NCBI RefSeq assembly: GCF_001611275.1 | Contig: NZ_CP015080.1 | Span: forward strand, 2,480,001-2,544,000 | DNA from: Desulfuromonas sp. DDH964 | GTDB lineage: Bacteria > Desulfobacterota > Desulfuromonadia > Desulfuromonadales > DDH964 | Length of the DNA: 64,000 nt | Direction of reading: 5' to 3' | Shown here: in pieces, positions 1 to 9,026 of the stretch | Position numbering within the stretch: position 1 is the stretch's first letter | Layout of the letters: each line of letters begins with the position of its first letter | Notes under the pieces: generated by a model | Told to the model about the DNA's origin: nothing | The model's input: the letters and a program-made list of their open reading frames with translations, nothing else | Database searches by the model: none | Made by a program: the position numbers and the translations under genes

Positions 1-54
1 GCTCTTCGCCAGGCCGGTAACCCTAAGCAGGCTTGTTGCCACCGCCTCAGTCAT
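1..54 (-). CDS. lolD: LolD-like ABC transporter ATPase (partial, N-terminus only)
   Basis: Reading leftward from an ATG at 54, the frame stays open to the window edge and gives MTEAVATSLLRVTGLAKS. This resembles the start of LolD, the ATPase of the lipoprotein-releasing LolCDE exporter. The ATG overlaps the lolC stop codon by 8 bases, which suggests translational coupling. A GTG at 42 in the same frame is a possible alternative start, but a purine-rich site would then sit too close. The identity rests on 18 residues plus the adjacent LolC/E gene, so it is inferred mainly from context. Confidence 0.6.
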   Translation of the reverse strand, partial: MTEAVATSLLRVTGLAKS

Positions 55-1297
55 AGCGCAGCGCCTCGGCCGGGTCCATCTTCGCCGCGCGCCAGGCCGG
101 GTAGATGGTGGCAAAGAGCGAAATCCCCATGGCGACGGCAATCACGGCGAGCACGTCGCCGGAGTTGACCACCGAGGGGAAGGTATCCATGCCGTAGACA
201 CTCTGGTCAAAAATCTTCACGTGCAGCAAACTCTCCAGTCCCTTGATGATCGGATCGGCATTCTTGGCCAGCAGCAGGCCGAGCAGGGTACCGAGGAGGG
301 TGCCGACGGTGCCGATAATCAGCCCTTCGAGGACAAAGATCTTCATGATGCTGCGGGCATTCGCCCCCATCGAGCGCAGGATGGCGATGTCCTTGTGTTT
401 TTCCATGACGACCATGATCAGCGTGGTGCCGATATTGAAGGCGGCGACCAGAACGATGATACCCAGGACAATGAAGAGGCCGAGTTTTTCCAGCTTGAGG
501 GCGGAGAGAAAGGAACCGAAAAGGTCCTCCCAGGAACGCACCACGTAGGGGAAGGAGAGCTCCTGCCGCAGTTCGGCCGCCACCGGACGCGCCTGGTCGA
601 AGTTGTCGACCTCGACCTCGATGCCGCTGGCGCGGTCCTTGGCATCGAAGAAGGTCTGCGCCACCGGCAGCTGGATATAGGCAAAATAGGTGTCGAGAAA
701 GCCCCCGCGCTGCCGAAATATGCCGACGATCCGGAACGGTTTCATCTTCGGGATCATGCCGAAGGGGGTAATGGTGAAGAGGGGCGGGATAACGTTGATC
801 GACTCACCCACCGCCACCCCGAGGGTGGTCGCGGTGTCGAGGCCGATGATAATCCCCGGCAGACCGTCCGTCGCCTGGAAGAGCAGCTCCTCGGCACTCT
901 TGCCATCCAGGGTGAGAAACTTCTGCTGAAAGATCTTGTTCCCTGCCTCGATCCCCTTGACGTTGACCGCCGCGACATTGCCGCGGGAGAGGAGCATCGC
1001 CTCCCTGGAGGCAAAAGGGGTGGCGGAGGTGACATGGGGGAGTTGGCGGATCGAGGCCGCTACCTCCTCGTAACCGCTCATATCGGCGCCCTGTTTCTGT
1101 ACCAGGACATGGGGAATGTTACCGAGGATCTGCTTGCGCACCCCATCGTGAAAGCCGGTCATCACCGCCAGCACCACGATCAGCGCCGCCACCCCCAGCG
1201 TCACCCCGGCGATGGAGATGAAGGAGATGACCGAGATGAAGGTCTGTTTGCGCTTGGCCCGCAGGTAGCGCAGGCTGACAAAGAGTTCGTAGCTCAT
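47..1297 (-). CDS. lolC: LolC/LolE-type lipoprotein-releasing system transmembrane subunit
   Basis: This 416-residue inner-membrane permease extracts mature lipoproteins from the inner membrane for transfer to LolA. The sequence shows the family layout: one N-terminal membrane segment (about residues 21-46), a long periplasmic domain (about 47-270), then three membrane segments (about 275-297, 318-345, 375-400). The FtsX-like cytoplasmic signature KHKDIAILRSMGA follows the second segment. Length is normal for LolC/LolE. Species in this group often have one fused LolC/E type, so C versus E is not decided. It lies downstream of lysS and overlaps lolD, so the three are probably co-transcribed. 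Confidence 0.9.
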   Translation of the reverse strand: MSYELFVSLRYLRAKRKQTFISVISFISIAGVTLGVAALIVVLAVMTGFHDGVRKQILGNIPHVLVQKQGADMSGYEEVAASIRQLPHVTSATPFASREAMLLSRGNVAAVNVKGIEAGNKIFQQKFLTLDGKSAEELLFQATDGLPGIIIGLDTATTLGVAVGESINVIPPLFTITPFGMIPKMKPFRIVGIFRQRGGFLDTYFAYIQLPVAQTFFDAKDRASGIEVEVDNFDQARPVAAELRQELSFPYVVRSWEDLFGSFLSALKLEKLGLFIVLGIIVLVAAFNIGTTLIMVVMEKHKDIAILRSMGANARSIMKIFVLEGLIIGTVGTLLGTLLGLLLAKNADPIIKGLESLLHVKIFDQSVYGMDTFPSVVNSGDVLAVIAVAMGISLFATIYPAWRAAKMDPAEALRYD

Positions 1298-1387
1298 AGT
1301 AGGTCCGGGACGCGGAACGCGGGACGAAAGGGGGTGGTTTCGACGTGGGGAACCTTCGCGTCCCGCCTCCCCCGTCCCCCGCTGCGG

Positions 1388-2872
1388 TCAGTTCTTTTCG
1401 GGCCGCAACTGCGGAAAGAGGATGACGTCGCGGATCGAGGCCGAATCGGTGAGAAGCATCACCAGCCGGTCGATGCCGATCCCCTCGCCCGCCGTCGGCG
1501 GCAGACCATGCTCGAGGGCGCGGACATAATCCTCGTCCATGGCGTGGGCTTCCTCGTCCCCCGCCTCTTTTTCGGCCAGCTGCTTGAGAAAACGCTCCTT
1601 CTGGTCGTCGGGGTCGTTAAGCTCCGAGAAGGCATTGGCCAGTTCGCGGCCGACCATGAAGAGCTCGAAACGGTCGACGACCTCGGGGTTGGCGTCATTG
1701 CGCCGGGAAAGGGGCGAAACCTCGGTCGGGTACTCGGTAATGAAGGTCGGATGCCAGAGCTGCGGCTCGGCGACGGCGTCGAAGAGCTCGGTCAGCAGCT
1801 TGCCGTGGCCGATGCCAGGCTCCAGCTCCAGACCGATGCTGCGGGCATAGGCGAGGGCCTGCTCCCGGTCTTCCAACGCCGCGGCATCGATGTCGCCGTA
1901 CTGGATGATCGCCTCGCGCACCGTCAGGCGCTGCCAGGGGGGGGAGAGGTCAACCTCGCGGCCGCCGTAACTGATCTGCAGGCTGCCACAGACCTCGGCG
2001 GCGACGTGGCAGATCAGTTCCTCGGTGAGGTTCATCAGGTCATGGTAGGTCGCGTAGGCCTGGTAGAACTCCATCATGGTGAACTCGGGGTTGTGCTGAA
2101 TCGAGATCCCCTCGTTGCGGAAGTTGCGGTTGATCTCGAAGACTCGCTCGAAGCCGCCGACCACCAGCCGCTTCAGATAGAGTTCCGGAGCGATGCGCAG
2201 GAAGAGATCCATCTTCAGGGTATTGTGGTGGGTGATGAAGGGCTTGGCGGTGGCGCCGCCGGCAATCGGCTGCATCATCGGCGTCTCGACTTCGAGGAAG
2301 TCGCGCTGCTGCATGAAATCGCGGATCAGACCAATGATCCGGCTGCGCTTGCGAAAGGTTTCGCGGACATCGGGGTTGACGATGAGGTCGAGATAGCGCT
2401 GGCGGTAGCGGGTCTCGACATCGGTCAGCCCGTGCCATTTCTCGGGGAGCGGCTGCAGCGACTTGGTGAGCAGCCGCAGGCTGTCGGCCCGCAGCGAGAG
2501 TTCCCCGGTCTTGGTACGAAACGGTACGCCGCCGGCAGCGACGATATCGCCAAGGTCGAGCTTCTTGAACTGCTCAAAGGCCGCTTCTCCGATCAGGTCG
2601 CGACCGACGTAGACCTGCAACCGGCCGCTGCGGTCCTGCAGCTGGATAAAGGCGGCCTTGCCGAAATCGCGTCGGGCCATGATCCGGCCGGCGACGGCGT
2701 AATGGGGCGCCCCGGCTTCCAGAGCCGCCGCATCCTGGTCGGCGTGGGCCGCGTGGATTTCCGCCGCGGTATGGCTGACCGGGCAATCATTGGCGTAGGG
2801 GTTGAGCCCCTGGGAGCGCAGCTCGGCCAGTTTGGCGCGGCGCTGAAGGACCAGGTCGTTGAGTTCTTCCAT
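1388..2872 (-). CDS. lysS: Lysyl-tRNA synthetase (class II)
   Basis: The 494-residue protein charges tRNA-Lys. It has the N-terminal OB-fold anticodon-binding domain (about residues 55-160) and a class II catalytic core. Motif 2 is visible as [19 protein letters not shown] and motif 3 as [12 protein letters not shown] near the C-terminus, followed by the family ending [12 protein letters not shown]. Length matches the bacterial class II enzyme. It lies between an Ig-like lipoprotein gene (68 bases upstream) and lolC (90 bases downstream). The 90-base gap holds GC-rich inverted segments but no clear T-tract, so read-through into lolCD is likely. Confidence 0.97.
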   Translation of the reverse strand: MEELNDLVLQRRAKLAELRSQGLNPYANDCPVSHTAAEIHAAHADQDAAALEAGAPHYAVAGRIMARRDFGKAAFIQLQDRSGRLQVYVGRDLIGEAAFEQFKKLDLGDIVAAGGVPFRTKTGELSLRADSLRLLTKSLQPLPEKWHGLTDVETRYRQRYLDLIVNPDVRETFRKRSRIIGLIRDFMQQRDFLEVETPMMQPIAGGATAKPFITHHNTLKMDLFLRIAPELYLKRLVVGGFERVFEINRNFRNEGISIQHNPEFTMMEFYQAYATYHDLMNLTEELICHVAAEVCGSLQISYGGREVDLSPPWQRLTVREAIIQYGDIDAAALEDREQALAYARSIGLELEPGIGHGKLLTELFDAVAEPQLWHPTFITEYPTEVSPLSRRNDANPEVVDRFELFMVGRELANAFSELNDPDDQKERFLKQLAEKEAGDEEAHAMDEDYVRALEHGLPPTAGEGIGIDRLVMLLTDSASIRDVILFPQLRPEKN

Positions 2873-2940
2873 GGTTCGATTCTGCCTTTCCTGCCGGATT
2901 CAGGTCGCGGTCGCAGCCCATAAGGGGCGACCGGTATTCA

Positions 2941-4140
2941 TCAAAGGGTGGTGAAAAACCAGCTCACATTCCGCGCCAGGGGCTGGCCGGAGAGGTCGGT
3001 GATGGCGGAGGGCAAGACGCCCCCGTTGCTGTCGCGCGCCAACAGCGTCGCCGTATAGACGGTCCCCGGCGCCAGGGGGGAGACCGGCGTCAGGGTGGCG
3101 GTACGACTCGCATCGTCATAGGTCACCACGGCGGCGACCGCCACGGCGGGATCGCCGGCGCTGAGGGTGAAGCTGCTGTCGGTGATGGTGGCTGCGGCCA
3201 TCGCCACCGGGAAGGTGACACTGACGGTCGTCGCGGCAGCGACATCGAAGGCGCCGGGATGAGGAATCCGGTCCGCGACCAGTTGCTGGGTGATCAGGGT
3301 CCGCGCCGTGGCGGTGATATTGTTGGCGCTGTCACTGGTGATGACGATATTCTTCCCGGCGGCGAGGGCGGAAAGGGAAAGGTCCCAGAGCCCGGCCGCG
3401 GCATTGAGGGTGCCGGGAGTGGCCGTCGCCACCGAGACCACCGGGGCGGTGGTGTAGCTGCCACTCAGGTTCTGGTCGGCAGCCACCGTCGGCGTCACCA
3501 CCGGGTCGATGGTAATAATCGGCGCCAGGGTATTGACTTGGAGGGTAAGATTCTTTTTTACCAGGCCGAAAACCGGGTGGGTGACGCTGACCTCGAGGGC
3601 ATTGCTGCCTTCGACCAACCCGGTGAGATCAAAACTCCAGCGGTTGCCGCTTACTGTGCCATTACCGACAACCACGCTGTTCAGGGTCACCTCCGGCGCC
3701 GCCAGGGCCGGATCGACCTGACCGCCGATCGTCTGGCTGGTGCCGGGGAGCGGGGAAACGTAGGTGTCGATGGTGAGCAGATCGTAAACCAGGAAGAAGG
3801 AGAGGATATTCTGGTTGCCGATGGCATCGACGGCGGTGACGCTCACCAGGTTGCTGCCGGCGGCCAGATTGTCGATCACGCAGCTCCAGTAGCCGCCCGA
3901 TACATGCACCTGGCTTGCCGGGAGGAGATCGTTGCCGAGGGTCACCTCGACCGTCGCGCCGGCTTCGACCGTTCCCGACAGGTAGCGGGTACGGGAGGTC
4001 GTATCGGCAGCGGCGCCATCGAAGGTTATCCTGGGGGCGACCAGATCCTCCTGACTGCTGCCGCAACTGGTGAGCAGCAGTCCAGAGAGCAGCAACCCCA
4101 TCACCAGGGTCATCCCATTCCAGATATTGCAACGCTTCAT
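2941..4140 (-). CDS. Lipoprotein with Ig-like (Big_5/SbsA-type) domain
   Basis: A 399-residue exported protein. The N-terminus has a positive start, a hydrophobic stretch and a lipobox LLTSC, so it is predicted to be lipidated at the cysteine near residue 26. The rest is rich in Thr, Ser, Val and Ala and looks like tandem beta-sandwich modules of about 85-90 residues, with repeated phrases such as GSNLVSVTAVDAIGN and GSNALEVSVTHP. The last 100 residues (FDVAAATTVSVTFPVAM ... SWFFTTL) match the SbsA/Big_5 Ig-like pattern. The role is unknown; surface adhesion or matrix binding is an inference from fold only. It sits between prfB and lysS, 40 bases after the prfB stop. Confidence 0.75.
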   Translation of the reverse strand: MKRCNIWNGMTLVMGLLLSGLLLTSCGSSQEDLVAPRITFDGAAADTTSRTRYLSGTVEAGATVEVTLGNDLLPASQVHVSGGYWSCVIDNLAAGSNLVSVTAVDAIGNQNILSFFLVYDLLTIDTYVSPLPGTSQTIGGQVDPALAAPEVTLNSVVVGNGTVSGNRWSFDLTGLVEGSNALEVSVTHPVFGLVKKNLTLQVNTLAPIITIDPVVTPTVAADQNLSGSYTTAPVVSVATATPGTLNAAAGLWDLSLSALAAGKNIVITSDSANNITATARTLITQQLVADRIPHPGAFDVAAATTVSVTFPVAMAAATITDSSFTLSAGDPAVAVAAVVTYDDASRTATLTPVSPLAPGTVYTATLLARDSNGGVLPSAITDLSGQPLARNVSWFFTTL

Positions 4141-4180
4141 TTTTGCAACTCCCTGCCGCTCACCGCGGTGAACGGCCCGG

Positions 4181-5276
4181 CTATTTTTTACTCAGCAGAT
4201 AGGCCTCGATGAAATCTTCGATATTGCCGTCGAGCACCGCGTCGGTATTGCCGACCTCATGCCCGGTGCGGTGGTCCTTGACCATCCGGTAAGGATGCAG
4301 GACATAGGAACGAATCTGGCTTCCCCAGCCGATCTCCTTCTTTTCGCCGGCGATGGAATCCGCCTCTTCCTCTTTTTTGCGCACTTCGAGTTCATAGAGC
4401 CGGGCCTTGAGCTGCTTCATGGCGGTAGCCCGGTTTTTGTGCTGGGAGCGCTCGTTCTGGCAGGCGACGACGACGCCGGTCGGGATATGGGTGATGCGGA
4501 TCGCTGATTCGGTCTTGTTGACGTGCTGACCGCCGGCGCCGCTCGAGCGGTAGGTATCGACGCGCAGATCCTTTTCGTCGATCACCACCTCGATATCGTC
4601 GGAGATCTCGGGGAAGACGAAGATGGAACAGAAGGAGGTGTGGCGGCGCGCATTGGAATCAAAGGGGGAGATTCGCACCAGCCGGTGAATCCCCATCTCC
4701 GCCCGCAGGTAGCCGTAGGCGTAAGGGCCCTCGACGGTGAAGGTCACCCCCTTGACCCCGGCCTCGTCGCCTGGCTGATAGTCGGTGATCTCGGTACGGA
4801 ACCCCTTGCGTTCGCAGAAACGCAGGTACATGCGCAGCAGCATTTCGCCCCAGTCCTGGGCTTCGGTCCCGCCGGCGCCGGCGTTGATGCTGACAATGGC
4901 GTTGTTGGCGTCATGCTCGCCGGAGAGCATGCGGGCGAACTCCATGCGCGCGACCCGGGCTGCCAGGGCCGGCAGCAGCTCCCGTACCTCGACCAGGGTC
5001 GCCTCGTCCTCACTCTCCTCACCGAGTTCGCACAGGACCAGCAGATCCTCCAGCTCGCGCGTAGCGCCCTCCCAGTCCTCCACCACCTTCTGCAACGTGG
5101 TCCGCTCGCGGAGCAGTTCCTGAGCCCGGTCCCCCTGATTCCAGAAATCGGGCTTGGCGATTTCGGCTTCCAGCTCAGCCACCCGTTCCTGCTTGGCGGC
5201 TAAGTCAAAGATACCTCCTCAGCTCGGCGAGCTTGTCCTGGAGTTCCTTGAGGGCTTCGATTTCTTCACGGTACAT
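4181..5276 (-). CDS. prfB: Peptide chain release factor 2, with programmed +1 frameshift
   Basis: RF2 terminates translation at UGA and UAA. The gene is in two frames: a 23-codon leader (5276-5208, MYREEIEALKELQDKLAELR then RYL) ends at an in-frame UGA (5207-5205), and the main frame continues from GAC at 5206 to 4181. Together they give 364 residues, the normal RF2 length (about 365). The main frame has the SPF-type recognition loop (RISPFDSNARR) and the catalytic GGQ loop (SSGAGGQHVNKTES). RF2 controls its own level through this frameshift, as is well established in E. coli. Confidence 0.97.
5204..5220 (-). promoter_or_regulatory. prfB +1 frameshift signal
   Basis: On the minus strand the sequence is AGGAGG-TAT-CTT-TGA-C. 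It has an internal Shine-Dalgarno-like AGGAGG, a slippery CTT and the UGA stop followed by C. This is the classical autoregulatory RF2 site: when RF2 is scarce the ribosome slips one base forward and enters the 341-codon main frame. Confidence 0.95.
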
Positions 5277-5310
5277 AGCGGCGCTCCCGTTGGATTTGGC
5301 AAGGTTTGCG

Positions 5311-5339
5311 ATTATAGCGACTGCCGCGGCTTTCCACAA
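5311..5339 (-). promoter_or_regulatory. Probable sigma70 promoter of prfB
   Basis: On the minus strand there is TTGTGG (5339-5334), a 17-base spacer, and a perfect TATAAT (5316-5311), 34 bases before the prfB start codon. The -10 match and spacing are good; the -35 matches 3 of 6. Confidence 0.65.
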
Positions 5340-5366
5340 GACTTCTCTTGCCAGACTTCTCTTGCC
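5339..5366. repeat. 14-bp tandem duplication beside the prfB promoter
   Basis: AGACTTCTCTTGCC occurs twice head to tail (5339-5352 and 5353-5366), just upstream of the predicted prfB -35 box. It looks like a recent small duplication. No function is evident. Confidence 0.85.
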
Positions 5367-5406
5367 AACAGGGCCGAAGGGGGCGGGACCCGGGCCGGAC
5401 CGAAAC

Positions 5407-6939
5407 TCAGGGCAGCGGGCGCTGGTAGCGGCGGCGCAGCAGGCGCAGGAACCAGAAGAGGGAGAGGGCGAGACAGACCCCCGGCAGGATGTCGCCATAG
5501 CGGCTGTAGAAGGCATGGCCACTCCCCAGGCCAACCCTGCCGCGCAGAAAAGTGGAAAGGAAGATTTCGGTCTGGTCGGGAATCCGCCCCGAGGGCGCGA
5601 TCAGGGCCGAGACTCCCGTATTGGCGGCGCGCGCGACCCAGATGCGGTTTTCGATGGCGCGAAAGCGGGTCATGGCGAGATGCTGAAACGGGGCCGAGGA
5701 ACGACCGAACCAGGCATCGTTGGTGATATTCACCAGCAGGTCACTCCCCTGGCGGACGAAATCCCGGGCCAGTTCGGGGAAAATTCCTTCGAAGCAGACG
5801 AGAACCCCGAGGCGGTGACCATCGAGGCGCAAGGGGGCGACGCTGCCGGGAGAAAAGTCACCGATACCGACGACCAGCTTGTCAATAAAGGGGAAAAAGC
5901 TTTTCAACGGCACATATTCGCCGAAGGGGACGAGATGAACCTTGTCGCTGCGTCCCAGGACGGCACCGGTCGGGGCAAGGAGAAAGGCGCTGTTCAGATA
6001 GCGGACAACGTTATTCCGGCGTTCATAGGCCGGACTGCCGAAGAGGAGCCAGGAGTCGGTGACCCGCGGCACCTGATGCACCAGGCTTTGCAGGGGAGAA
6101 GGATCCTGGGCGTAAAAGGGGGTCGCACTCTCCGGCCAGACGATGAGCGCCCCGGTCAGCCCGGAGGCGCCCTGCAGGGAGAGGTCGCGGTAATGTTCGA
6201 CGGTTGCTTCCTGGAACGCCGGGTCCCACTTGATCGACTGGTCGATATTCCCCTGCACCAGGACCGTCTCCAGGGTAGTATCGCGGCGGTCGATATCTTG
6301 CCCGAGCCGCCACTGCCCGTAACCGAGATCAGCCAGCACCAAAAGGAGGAGTGCGACCAGCGACCAGCGGGGGGTCATTGCCAGCTTCCGCTGGTATCCA
6401 GCCTGCAGCAGACAGGAGAGAACCGTGTTGGCGAGGAGCAAAAGATAGCTGATCCCGTAGACGCCGCAGAGGTCGGCGGACTGGATCAGCGCAAGATGAC
6501 TCTGTTGGGAATAACCGAGGGTCGCCCAGGGAAAGCCGCTGAAAAGGAAGGAGCGCAGGAATTCTAAACCGACCCAGAGGACCGGCAAGGTCAACGGCAA
6601 CGGCAGCCTGAACCGATCCCGCAGCGCAAAGCCGCCCCAGACCGCAACGGCAATAAAGAGGCTGAGATAGGCGACCAGCATCAGGTAGGCGACCACCGAC
6701 AGCAGCGGGTTGAGCCCGCCATAGGTGGTCATGACGATATTGAGCCAGTAAAGGACGATCGCAAAGAAGGTGGCGCCCGCGACAAAACCGTCCCGTAGCG
6801 GGCGCTCGCCGCTGAATATCAGCAGCGGGACCAGGCCGAACCAGGCGCAGCTGGCCAGGTCGGGGCGGGGAAAGGCGAGTGCGAGCAGCAGGCCGGAGAG
6901 CAAAGCGGCGGCCAGGCCGCGATCAGGGCGCAAGCGCAT
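5407..6939 (-). CDS. lnt: Apolipoprotein N-acyltransferase
   Basis: Lnt adds the third acyl chain to the N-terminal cysteine of lipoproteins in the inner membrane. The 510-residue protein has about six N-terminal membrane segments (to about residue 200), a periplasmic nitrilase-like domain (about 220-480) and a C-terminal membrane segment. Nitrilase motifs include VWPESATPF (glutamate region), DKVHLVPFGEYVP (lysine region) and VLVCFEGIFPELARD (catalytic cysteine). It is the last gene of the phoH-lnt operon, with its ATG overlapping the corC stop. It completes the lipoprotein pathway also represented by lolCD nearby. Confidence 0.95.
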   Translation of the reverse strand: MRLRPDRGLAAALLSGLLLALAFPRPDLASCAWFGLVPLLIFSGERPLRDGFVAGATFFAIVLYWLNIVMTTYGGLNPLLSVVAYLMLVAYLSLFIAVAVWGGFALRDRFRLPLPLTLPVLWVGLEFLRSFLFSGFPWATLGYSQQSHLALIQSADLCGVYGISYLLLLANTVLSCLLQAGYQRKLAMTPRWSLVALLLLVLADLGYGQWRLGQDIDRRDTTLETVLVQGNIDQSIKWDPAFQEATVEHYRDLSLQGASGLTGALIVWPESATPFYAQDPSPLQSLVHQVPRVTDSWLLFGSPAYERRNNVVRYLNSAFLLAPTGAVLGRSDKVHLVPFGEYVPLKSFFPFIDKLVVGIGDFSPGSVAPLRLDGHRLGVLVCFEGIFPELARDFVRQGSDLLVNITNDAWFGRSSAPFQHLAMTRFRAIENRIWVARAANTGVSALIAPSGRIPDQTEIFLSTFLRGRVGLGSGHAFYSRYGDILPGVCLALSLFWFLRLLRRRYQRPLP

Positions 6940-7805
6940 CAGGGGATGTTCTCCCCGCTAGCGGGATCGCGCAGGAGCCGGACGTGGACCTTGCGCACCT
7001 TGCGCTCATCGGCATCGACGGCCGTCAGCGAGAGAGAAGCATCGCAAACCTCCTCCCCCTGGCGTGGCACATGACCGAGCAGGTGAATGAGATACCCGCC
7101 GACCGTATCGAACTTCTCCCGCGGGATCTGGATCGCGTAATGTTCTTCGAGGTCTTCGATATTGAGCCGGCCATCGACCAGGACCGAGCCGTCCCCCTCC
7201 TCGATCAGCCATTCTTCCTCGGTATCGTATTCGTCCTGGATGTCGCCGATGATCTCTTCGATCAGGTCCTCAATGGTAATCAGGCCGGAGGTCCCCCCGT
7301 ATTCGTCGATGGCGATCGCCATGTGGACCCGCCGGCTGCGAAAATCCTGCAGCAAATCTTCGATATTCTTCGATTCGGGAACGAAAAACGGGGGGCGCAT
7401 CACCTCGGTCAGGCGGAGATCCTCGGCGGCCGCCCCCCAGTAGCGAAGCAGGTCCTTGGCATAGACGACACCGACAATCCGATCGACCACCCCCTCATAG
7501 ATCGGAATCCGGGAATGCCCGGAGGAGAGTATCGCCTCGAGGACTTCCGGCAGTTGCGCCTGGCAACTGCAGCAGACCATGTCGGGTCGCGGCACCATCA
7601 CCTCGCGCACGATGGTGTCACCGAATTCGAAGATGGAGTGGAGCATCTCCCCCTCATCTTCGTTGATCAGCCCCTCCTCCTCCGATTCCTGAATGATGTC
7701 CTGCAGGTCCTTTTCGGTCAGCGCCCGCCGCCGGCCGAACAGCAACCGCTGCAAGGTACCCTTCCAGAGACCCGAATGTCCGTTACTACTGCCGTCTTCG
7801 TCCAA
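6939..7805 (-). CDS. corC: CorC-like CBS-domain protein
   Basis: A 288-residue soluble protein with a CBS pair (about residues 70-190, including DEYGGTSGLITIEDLIEEIIGDI) and a C-terminal CorC/HlyC domain (about 205-280, DGRLNIEDLEEHY). It lacks the N-terminal DUF21 membrane domain of full HlyC/CNNM proteins, so it matches the short CorC form linked to magnesium and cobalt efflux. In many proteobacteria corC sits just before lnt, as here, where the two genes overlap by one base. An exact transport role is not shown by the sequence. Confidence 0.9.
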   Translation of the reverse strand: MDEDGSSNGHSGLWKGTLQRLLFGRRRALTEKDLQDIIQESEEEGLINEDEGEMLHSIFEFGDTIVREVMVPRPDMVCCSCQAQLPEVLEAILSSGHSRIPIYEGVVDRIVGVVYAKDLLRYWGAAAEDLRLTEVMRPPFFVPESKNIEDLLQDFRSRRVHMAIAIDEYGGTSGLITIEDLIEEIIGDIQDEYDTEEEWLIEEGDGSVLVDGRLNIEDLEEHYAIQIPREKFDTVGGYLIHLLGHVPRQGEEVCDASLSLTAVDADERKVRKVHVRLLRDPASGENIP

Positions 7806-7857
7806 GGAACCCTCTCCTCCCCAGCAAAAAAATATTCGATCCGCTCAGCGCGGCAGA

Positions 7858-8571
7858 TCAGCCAAAGACCAGGTAGATAACCAGCGTCACACCACTCCCC
7901 AGCAGTGCACCGGCAAGGACTTCGCGCAGACTATGGATCCCCAGCAGCAGGCGACTCTGGCTGACCATGACCGCCATCCCCAGCGCCAGCAGGACCAGCA
8001 CCGTACCGGGCCCGGCAAGGGCCAGGGAAGTGGCAATGGAAAAAGCGACCGCGGCGTGGCCGCTCGGCATCCCCCCCTGCAACGGGGTGCCGTAACCGAA
8101 GCGCGCCTTGAGCAGCACCACCAGCAGGGTGACGACCAGGACCGCCGCGATCGAGAGTTCTCCTGGCGGGTGACCGAGCAGGTCGAGATTCCGGCCCAGC
8201 GGCGGAACCAGGTAGCGGGCAAAGGCGAAGAACCCCAGCACCGCCGCACCGCAGCTGGCGACCAGAACCGCGCCGGCGGCTACATCCTTGGCCCGCTTGG
8301 CGAGGATATGATAGTCGGGGGAGACCAGGTCGACCAGCACTTCAAAAGCGGTGTTGACCAGCTCGGCAAAGAGAACCAGGGTGATGGCGAAGGTCAGCAG
8401 AATAAACTCAAGGGTCGAAACCCGCAGAAAAATCGCCAGCAGCAGGACCAGCACCGCCGCCAGAAAGTGGGCGCGCATGTGGCGCTGGGTCGAGGTGGTC
8501 CAGAGAATCCCCTCAATGGCGCAGTTGATCGCCGCCACCCAGTTGGCCGGTTTGATTTTCTCCCTGCTCAC
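7858..8571 (-). CDS. Diacylglycerol/undecaprenol kinase fused to PAP2 phosphatase
   Basis: The 237-residue membrane protein joins two enzymes with opposite chemistry. Residues 1-120 are a DagK-type lipid kinase: the active-site helix FAELVNTAFEVLVD (E70, N73, E77) and the AKRAKDVAAG motif are present, with three membrane segments. Residues 135-237 are a PAP2-type lipid phosphatase: PSGH (169-172) and SRLLLGIHSLRE (S206, R207, H213). Such proteins would phosphorylate undecaprenol or diacylglycerol and dephosphorylate a lipid phosphate, probably on opposite membrane faces. The ATG overlaps the ybeY stop by 4 bases. The substrate is inferred from family; Gram-negative DagK acts on diacylglycerol and Gram-positive homologues on undecaprenol. 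Confidence 0.9.
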   Translation of the reverse strand: MSREKIKPANWVAAINCAIEGILWTTSTQRHMRAHFLAAVLVLLLAIFLRVSTLEFILLTFAITLVLFAELVNTAFEVLVDLVSPDYHILAKRAKDVAAGAVLVASCGAAVLGFFAFARYLVPPLGRNLDLLGHPPGELSIAAVLVVTLLVVLLKARFGYGTPLQGGMPSGHAAVAFSIATSLALAGPGTVLVLLALGMAVMVSQSRLLLGIHSLREVLAGALLGSGVTLVIYLVFG

Positions 8572-9026
8572 CCGGTCACAAACTCCCTGCGCAACTGGGC
8601 GAACAGCTCCGCTTCCCGGGCCTCCATGCGCCGGGCCTCGGCAGCCGTCCCCCGCTCATGATCATAGCCAAGCAGATGCAGAATGCCATGCAGGAGCAGG
8701 AACCAGAGTTCCTCCTCGAAGCCGATGCCCGCTTCGGCGGCATCCCGCGCCGCGGTCTCGGCGGAAATGACCACATCGCCGAGTAGCAGCGGGTTGATGC
8801 CGCTCCCCTCCCCCTCCTGCATGGCGAAGGAGATCACGTTGGTCGCCTTGTCGCGCTGCAAAAAGTCCCGGTTGATGACCCGGATTCCGGCGTCGTCGAC
8901 AACCAGGATCGAAAGCTCGGCATCAGGACATCCCGAGGCGCTTAAGATCCTCCGTGCTACCCTTCGCAGTGGCAGTTTCCTTATCTTTTGCTTCCTTTGC
9001 CGGTTCTCGATTTGAATCTTCACCAT
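8568..9026 (-). CDS. ybeY: Endoribonuclease YbeY
   Basis: YbeY is a zinc-dependent RNase for 16S rRNA 3' maturation and ribosome quality control. The 152-residue protein carries the metal site HGILHLLGYDHE with H113, H117 and H123, and the conserved ATNVISF. The N-terminus [15 protein letters not shown] looks like other YbeY starts, so the ATG at 9026 is preferred. That start gives a 104-base overlap with the 3' end of the upstream HD-domain gene in a different frame. It follows phoH and the HD gene in the order usual for this group. Confidence 0.95.
   Translation of the reverse strand: MVKIQIENRQRKQKIRKLPLRRVARRILSASGCPDAELSILVVDDAGIRVINRDFLQRDKATNVISFAMQEGEGSGINPLLLGDVVISAETAARDAAEAGIGFEEELWFLLLHGILHLLGYDHERGTAAEARRMEAREAELFAQLRREFVTG

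Noticed and set aside
221-2923. A 900-residue open frame on the plus strand spanning lolC and lysS
   Set aside because: It lies opposite two clear genes, has a His/Asp/Gly-rich composition typical of antisense translation in GC-rich DNA, and shows no domain.
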